NCBI GenBank assembly: GCA_024500155.1
Contig: CM044859.1
Span: forward strand, 42,826,003-42,890,002
Direction: 5' to 3'
DNA from: Chenopodium formosanum
Lineage: Eukaryota > Streptophyta > Magnoliopsida > Caryophyllales > Amaranthaceae
Length of the DNA: 64,000 nucleotides
Under the pieces are notes generated by a model. It did not search any database and was not told the DNA's origin. It saw only the letters and a program-made list of their open reading frames with translations. The position numbers and the translations under genes were made by a program. Shown here in pieces: positions 58,128 to 64,000 of the stretch (within the stretch, counting starts at the first letter, position 1; every line of letters starts with the position of its first letter).

Positions 58128-59700
58128 ATTTTTTTTTTTTTTTTTTAATACAAAAGAGTAAGCATACAAAACACGAGACTACTACTTATCTCTAGTCATA
58201 CTTGCTAGATTTTGTGTAGTCTTACACAACATACAACTACTACAACAAATTAACAATGCTGAAAATTAGAAATACAAACACATAAACTATTGTTAAGCTT
58301 CTTCTTTGGATGATCGAAGAGATTTCCGAATGTACCACCCTTCCTCTTCATACCAGCATGAAAACTAGATTTAATGATAGGCTAGGCATAATTAGGTTAC
58401 GGACACTTGCTTTGTTTCCGAATTCTTCCTCTAACTCTCCTCTTTTGATGATTGAGGGTATTGGTCATGGCTTCGGAGAAGCTTTTCCTCCTTGATTTGC
58501 TCGAGTTCAGATGAAGGATGACTGATGCTTTGCCTAGGAGCCAGAAGACTACTATATTTCACTTCATGACCATGAACTTGATACACATCCTTGTTGTAAG
58601 GAATTTCATGAGGCGAGTGAACATGCTCTATTTTCTCATTAACAAAGGCACTTTCATTACAATTGATTGATGATGACTTGTTTTGATTGATGTCATCATC
58701 TGGAAACACACTCAAAGTTGGTATCGAGTGAGAGACCACTGCTTCCCTCAAACTATGTTTGTGGGGGGTCTCCACTATGTTTGTGGGGGGTCTCCATCAT
58801 GACATGAATTTTTGGGGTGAAGGTATGTACCTTCAATATGAATGTGGTTGATGGAGTCACAACTCTTTCCCTTGCCTCAACTTATCTGTATCTGCAAAAG
58901 CAATTCTCAAGCAAGAAGATGGATTTTTTCGATTGACGAACGCCACCATAAAACTGCGAGGGCCAGAATTTGAACACCACCTTGAAATTTAGCCTTTCAA
59001 GTTGTCAATATCCATGGGATCTCTATCTCCCATATTATATGACCCATGGCTACCATTACAATAGTCTTTGGTAGCTTGAACTTCCGGCTTATCACAAATA
59101 GCCTCCACATTCTTCTCTTTCTCAGAACTTTCCATTCTTTTCATTTTCTTTTCATTGACTGTGCTTCTCTGATCCTCAACCTTATCTCTTCACCATTAAG
59201 ATTCCTAAGTACAACATTCTCCAATCTTGCCAATTCCTTCCTCATTTCCTTGTTTGTTGGTTCAATCTCTTTTGCTGATTTAAAATCATCATACGCCCTA
59301 TCTAAAAATCCCGACTTCTCCAACACTAATGCTCTTCTAAACATAGCCTTCAAATTATTCTTACTAGCCTCCAAAACCAAAGAACAAAAAGAATTGGCAA
59401 CACTAAATTTATTTAGCTTCATTGCGCTTGCTGCAATATACAAATGAAGACATAGCAAGCTCCTTCAACTCAGGACTAAACTCACGCATCTGAGGGTCAT
59501 CACTAATAGCACAAATTATAACACACAAGCAGAATTAAAATTCTTCAATTTGAGCAAAGAGTTTGTTTTCTTTTTCATATCAAACACATACGAAATAGCC
59601 CCTTCTGGACTACTAGTATTCTCAAACATCTCCTCGACATCAATGTCATCTTCCTCCATTATCTAAGTGATGGAGCATTATCCCTCCTAAACTCAAATGC
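58128..59700 (-). pseudogene. Processed pseudogene of a TPR-repeat protein
   Basis: Minus-strand ATG at 59,659 (EEDDIDVEEMFENTSSPEGA), then an early stop. A one-base frame change near 59,440 leads into an open 100-residue TPR-like region (IAASAMKLNKFSVANSFC; NNLKAMFRRALVLEKSGFLD; KEIEPTNKEMRKEL). The 'nN-KA-fRRA' pattern is that of TPR co-chaperones and FKBP-type immunophilins, but no isomerase domain is visible. Further stops follow, then a second open piece (58,775-58,431). There are no introns, and a T-run at 58,128-58,146 (an A-tail on this strand) follows the 3' end. This indicates a retrocopy. I could not define the TSD or name the parent gene. Confidence 0.7.
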
Positions 59701-60100
59701 ACCCCCAAACCTAAAATCTAAAAACAGAGACCAAGGAAACTAACACAAACAGTAAGCTTAATGCCTCAGGGATTCACTGGTTCTGACATCCCCTCACGCT
59801 ACATTGCTTAAGCTCTTCAACCCATGATACAGCAGACAATAAGTTTAATGCCTCGGGTACTGTTCTGACAACCCATCACGCTATGTATCAGGAGCATTAG
59901 AAACTAAACCAACTTTCCAGTTCTATTTCACTTCCTGGAAAAGAGCATAAGCATCTTTGTGAACAAAGGGAGTGTTACCTCTGGAATTGCACTTCATTCA
60001 ACCTCATACAATAACAAAAACAGAGCATAAAATCTTGCCGCATATTTGGTCTCTGTAATCAGACTAATACTGAGGAGAGAGGACACTCAATTTACTAAAT
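59701..60100. other. Spacer with an ~80-bp duplicated segment
   Basis: The phrases TAATGCCTC(A/G)GG...TTCTGACA-CCC-TCACGCTA occur twice (59,758-59,805 and 59,848-59,885). No ORF. Confidence 0.4.
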
Positions 60101-60481
60101 GCCTGTGGTGAATAATCAAATTATTCTTACATGCAAATTGCATAATCTGCAACTGTAACATAAAAAGTGAGCAGGCTAAGCAGCAACAATATACACGATA
60201 GGAAACAGCAGTACAACACAGGCAATGAAAATAAACCAAATACCAAAGACATCTCAATTACCCAAAGTAAGCGCAAACTCATTACATTTAAGAACTGTCA
60301 AAGAGACTACAGAGGTAGATGTTCATTTAGTAGACCAACTACCAACAAAATTGCAACGTCAAAAAAAAGGGGAGAACATCCCAGACATAAGAAAACAGTG
60401 TACTTAGACAATGTAACCAACAAGTGAATCCATAAATTGTATTCACCAAAAAAAACTACCAAGAGTAACTTCAAGAAGTCC
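60101..60481 (-). other. Probable eEF2 3' untranslated region
   Basis: Follows the eEF2 stop codon on the minus strand. Length is estimated; no single poly(A) signal stood out. Confidence 0.4.
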
Positions 60482-63400
60482 TCAAAGCTTGTCCTCAAAC
60501 TCAGAAAGTGGGGTAATTGCTTCCTTCAATCCCTTCCTCTTACGGATGTTTGCAACAAGGGCTGAAGCTTGTGATGTTGGGTCCAGAGGATCCTGAGTCA
60601 TTATTTCCCAATGATCAAACACACACTGTGGGAAAGCTTGACCAGAGGTTGCAGCTCTCAAAGTACTTGAAAATCCGAAGGACTCAACGACAGGAAGGTA
60701 AGCCTTGATGTTGTAGAGTGGGGTACCAGGTCGCTGCATTTCCTCAAACACATGTCCACGTTTCTGGTTAAGAACACTGTAGATACCACCAAGAGCTTGT
60801 TCAGGAGCTTGGATCTCAACAAGATAGATGGGCTCCATCAGCCTGGGCTTGGCAGTCAGCTGGGAAGCGTACATGACTCTCCTAGCGGTTGGAATAACCT
60901 GCCCACCTCCTCTGTGGATGGCGTCAGCATGGAGAACCACATCACAAACCTCAAAGCAGATACCTCTCATGTTTTCTTCAGCCAAAGCACCTTCTTTTGA
61001 AGCCCACTGGAAACCAGCAACAACAGAGTCCTTAATTTCATTGAGATACTGGACTCCCTTACACATATCAACCACCATGTTGGGACCAGTAGTTTCTGGA
61101 CCAAAACACCAGATCTTCTTAGCAAGATCCTTGTCCCAGCCAAATTCCTCGGCCAAGATCTTGGAACGAACCTTGGGATCATCTCTTGGGCCAATTCTCC
61201 CTTCATCAATGGCCTCAGCAAGCCCATCTTCCATTGGACGGGCTTCCATGTATAAACGGTTGTGCTTATTGGGAGACTTGCTCATCACGGTGCGGCTTGA
61301 CTTCTCAAGTACAGTCTCACGGAAGGAAACAACAGGGTCAGACTTGGTGATTTCAGCCCCACCCATGAAGTCATCTTGCAAATCCTTCAAACAGATCTCC
61401 AGATGGAGTTCACCAGCACCAGCAATGATGTGTTCTCCAGATTCTGTAATGCTACAAAGAACCATAGGATCAGACTTTGCCAGACGCTTCAGACCTTCAA
61501 CAAGCTTGGGAAGATCAGACGCAACCTTACACTGCACAGCAACACGGACAACGGGTGAAACAGAGAACTTCATGGCTCGGATTGGGTGAGCATCCACTTC
61601 CTTCTCATTTGTAAGTGTGGCATTCTTTGTGATAAACTGATCCAAACCAACCATAGCAACAGTGTTCCCACATGGAACATCCTCAACAGTTTCCTGCCTC
61701 TTTCCCATCCAAATGACAGTTCTCTGGACATTCTTAACATAAAGATCTTTCTTCTCACCAGGAATATAGTTAGGTCCCATAATCCTAACCTTCATACCAG
61801 TTGACACTTTTCCCGCAAAGACACGACCAAAAGCAAAGAATCTACCCTTGTCAGGTGCAGGAATCATTTTTGATACATAGAGCATCAAAGGTCCCTCAGG
61901 GTCACAGTTCCTGATGGCAGTGGCGTACACGTCATCCATGGGCCCCTCGTACAAGTTCTCCACACGATATCTCTGAGCCGTTGCAGGTGACGGCAAATGA
62001 TAGATCATCATTTCAAGCAAAGCACTGCTAGCTGGGAGCCAAGTCTGCATGACACGCTTCATCAATGCCTTACCCATCAATTCTTTCTCGTCACCCTTCA
62101 ACTGGACTCCAAGCTTCGTCAACATGGGCCACAATTTATCCTTCTGATCGTTCATGCAAGTAGCAATGACCTGCTTGATAGGCTCATAGCAAAATTGAAC
62201 AAAACCACGTTTACATGTAGCTGTCCCAGTGTTCTTGGTGGTCCACTTCTTGGTGGCTGGGTCAAAAAAGTTCTCACCCCAGAGACGTTCCATCATCTTA
62301 GATTCATCAACACCAAACTTAGATGCATACATCTTAGCAAAGTTGGACAAAGTAAATGCCCACCCATGGAGACCAGCTGAGAAAGCAACTGTTCCCTTCT
62401 CAGGGTAAACTTGGACATCACCCAGAAGGGGATCTTCATAGGTAGCCATAATGACATTAGCATTCTCAATAACCTTCTGGAATGTTGTGTAAGCCTCCTC
62501 TCCATCAACCTGGAGCTCAAGGAAGCAACGGTCCATCTTATTAACAGTAAGAACAGGCCTGATCCTCTCACCAAGAGCCTGGCGAAGGACAGTCTCAGTC
62601 TGGACACATACACCCTCAATACAGTCAACCACAACAAGGGCTCCATCAGTGATACGGAGAGCAGCAGTAACCTCTGATGAGAAGTCAACGTGCCCAGGGG
62701 AATCAATAAGATTGATCAGATAGTCATTGCCGTCACGTTCTCCCTTGAATGCACTCAAAGCTGCATCTGTCATCTCATAGTACAGAGAAATTCCAGTGGA
62801 CTTGATGGTAATACCACGTTCAGCTTCATCTGCACGAGTGTCAGTCATACGTACATCACCAGCAACTTCCTGGGCAATGATACCAGCAGCAGCCACCAAA
62901 GAATCGGTGAGGGTTGATTTTCCTGAAAATAAGTATTAAGCAAAGAGTGTAAGGGTACAATGTTATCATGACAAAAAATGCATCAACAATGTGCTCAGTT
63001 TGATACAGATATGACATCATTACCAAACATATCAAAAAATTTAAGCGGAGTACATATTTTTTTGAACTTAATAATAAACTTGATGACAATAGAAATAAAC
63101 AGGAAAATAACAAGGACTTGCAACAAACACATGAGCAAAGCATCTCATTTTGTTTTCATTATCTCTTTTGCATCCTAGAAGATTTGCGTCCTAGAAGAAA
63201 GCAAATATTAAGAATCTTCACAACATAACATTATGGCAAAATTTCATCCCAATTCAAGGACAAACATGAGACAGTTACAAATACATCAACATTTCAGCAG
63301 TTGCATATTTTTTGAGCTTATGAACAACTTAATTGCACCTACAGAAGTAACCAGCATGATATTACACAAGAACTTGCAACAAACACTTTAAGTATTAAAC

Positions 63401-63760
63401 AAAACATAAGAAAAGACAGAACATTTCATAAAATTCAATGCAGAAATGATAACATATCATCCCACAATTTAGCAGCATGCTAGCAAAATTTTAAGCATGA
63501 TAAACCTCACAGAACCAATAGAATTACTAAGCAGAAAAATAACATAACAATATCTGAATATGATTCATTACCGTGATCAACGTGGGCAATGACAGACATA
63601 TTACGAATATTATGCTTGCAATCCATAATCCTGCGGAGCTCATCGGCTGTAAACTTCACCTGCAAACACAAAAAAATTATGAATGAAGTCAATACATCAA
63701 CAACTCAATCAACCAACTACTTAGCTACGACAGGCTACAGAAAACAAGTAGACATACCAT
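60482..63760 (-). CDS. eEF2: Eukaryotic elongation factor 2 (eEF2)
   Basis: Three coding exons on the minus strand: the ATG alone (63,760-63,758), 63,659-63,572 and 62,922-60,482. All junctions are GT-AG and give 843 aa, the standard eEF2 length. The protein catalyses GTP-dependent ribosome translocation in the cytosol. GTPase motifs: AHVDHGKST (~26-34, split by the second intron after H30), RMTDTR with Thr57 and Thr59, DSPGHVDF and NKMD. The diphthamide loop DAIHRGGGQ is intact near residue 700, and the C-terminus is LSEFEDKL. No frameshift or stop. Residue 15 is Cys (RRIMDCKHN), a minor change in the N-terminus. The intron directly after ATG is a compact arrangement typical of plant copies. 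Confidence 0.97.
63661..63757 (-). other. eEF2 intron directly after the start codon
   Basis: Donor ATG|GTATGTC at 63,757 and acceptor GTTTGCAG|GTGAAG at 63,660. Without it the Met is joined to VKFTADELRR. Confidence 0.85.
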
Positions 63761-63819
63761 TTTTGCTACTCTTAAAAATCACTGGCAATTCGTCAATATG
63801 GAATTCTCCTATTCAAACC
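63758..63819 (-). other. eEF2 5' untranslated exon preceding ATG
   Basis: On the minus strand an acceptor GATGTGCAG ends at 63,820 and is followed by 59 bases up to the ATG. The remaining 63,820-64,000 would then be a leader intron, with the first exon and promoter off the right edge. Confidence 0.5.
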
Positions 63820-64000
63820 CTGCACATCAATTTTAAGGGTCAGACTAAGATGAAAAATGACAAAACAGCTACTATACCATCAATGTCAAAATTAATCTAA
63901 ACACAATTCCAAATGATACAAAATAGCATCTAACTATATAAGCCTCAAATTGCTAGAAATTAACAAGATCCCAGACTATTTAAAATGTTTTCATAAAAAT
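63820..64000 (-). other. Putative eEF2 leader intron (partial)
   Basis: AT-rich, no frame. Leader introns are common in plant translation-factor genes. Confidence 0.4.

Noticed and set aside
60828..62706. Long plus-strand and other-frame ORFs opposite eEF2
   Set aside because: They are shadows of a highly conserved, GC-richer coding exon. The eEF2 frame explains the region.
1..64000. tRNA and rRNA genes
   Set aside because: I saw no tRNA cloverleaf with A/B boxes and no rRNA-like sequence. The only tRNA-related strings are retroelement primer sites.

Overview
The window looks like nuclear DNA of a flowering plant. It has GT-AG introns, AT-rich intergenic DNA and nested plant-type transposons (Ty3/gypsy-like, copia-like, CACTA, Stowaway, Mutator-like and hAT-like). 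Two host genes are clearly recognisable: REV7/MAD2B (47.6-49.0 kb, +) and eukaryotic elongation factor 2 (60.5 kb to beyond the right edge, -). The eEF2 protein is plant-type. I suspect a eudicot, perhaps Caryophyllales, but the sequence does not prove it.

Layout. Positions ~446-45,309 form one nested transposon stack, which I could order from target-site duplications (TSDs) and restored reading frames. Level 1 is a minus-strand gypsy-type LTR element. It has a decayed gag at 1.6-3.5 kb and its primer-binding site at ~5.18 kb. Its 5' LTR is split into 5,194-5,523 and 43,767-45,309. Level 2 is a CACTA (En/Spm) transposon at 5,527-43,763 inserted in that LTR with TSD TAA. Level 3 is three insertions in the CACTA. 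A plus-strand, gag-less relative of the level-1 element lies at 10,244-18,572 (TSD ATTTC). A 12.3-kb copia-like element without coding capacity lies at 18,764-31,112 (TSD AGGAG). A solo-LTR-like element lies at 37,136-39,807 (TSD TTTTT). Level 4 is a LINE-like retroposon at 22,316-24,908 inside the 12.3-kb element.

The CACTA carries two gene remnants. The first is a TNP2-type transposase (7,964-32,038) with two in-frame stops and two retrotransposon insertions. The second is a multi-exon gene (32,465-43,188) joining an En/Spm 'plant transposase' region, a DUF8039-like region and a Ulp1-like cysteine protease. The protease keeps recognisable H, D, Q and C residues. One intron of this gene consists almost wholly of a ~170-bp satellite array of about 23 monomers.

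Right of the stack, 45.3-47.6 kb holds a Stowaway-like MITE, a GAACT/GAGCT minisatellite, ~470 bp of ATT microsatellite and a 385-bp Mutator-like MITE with a perfect 9-bp TSD. The MITE ends 215 bp before the REV7 start codon. REV7 has four exons with coherent phases and a small foldback MITE in intron 2. The 49-60 kb interval has no intact gene that I recognise. It contains a long inverted repeat (51.9-54.4 kb) with a 1-kb hAT-like element made of degenerate ACCCGA repeats, and a frameshifted TPR-protein retrocopy (58.1-59.7 kb). eEF2 has a start-codon exon, an 88-bp exon and a 2.44-kb exon, giving 843 aa.

Most of the window is therefore transposon archaeology. The least ordinary points are the intronic satellite, the protease-bearing second CACTA gene, cis-motif arrays in the LTRs, an antisense ORF shared by two copies of the gypsy family, and a long foldback upstream of the transposase.
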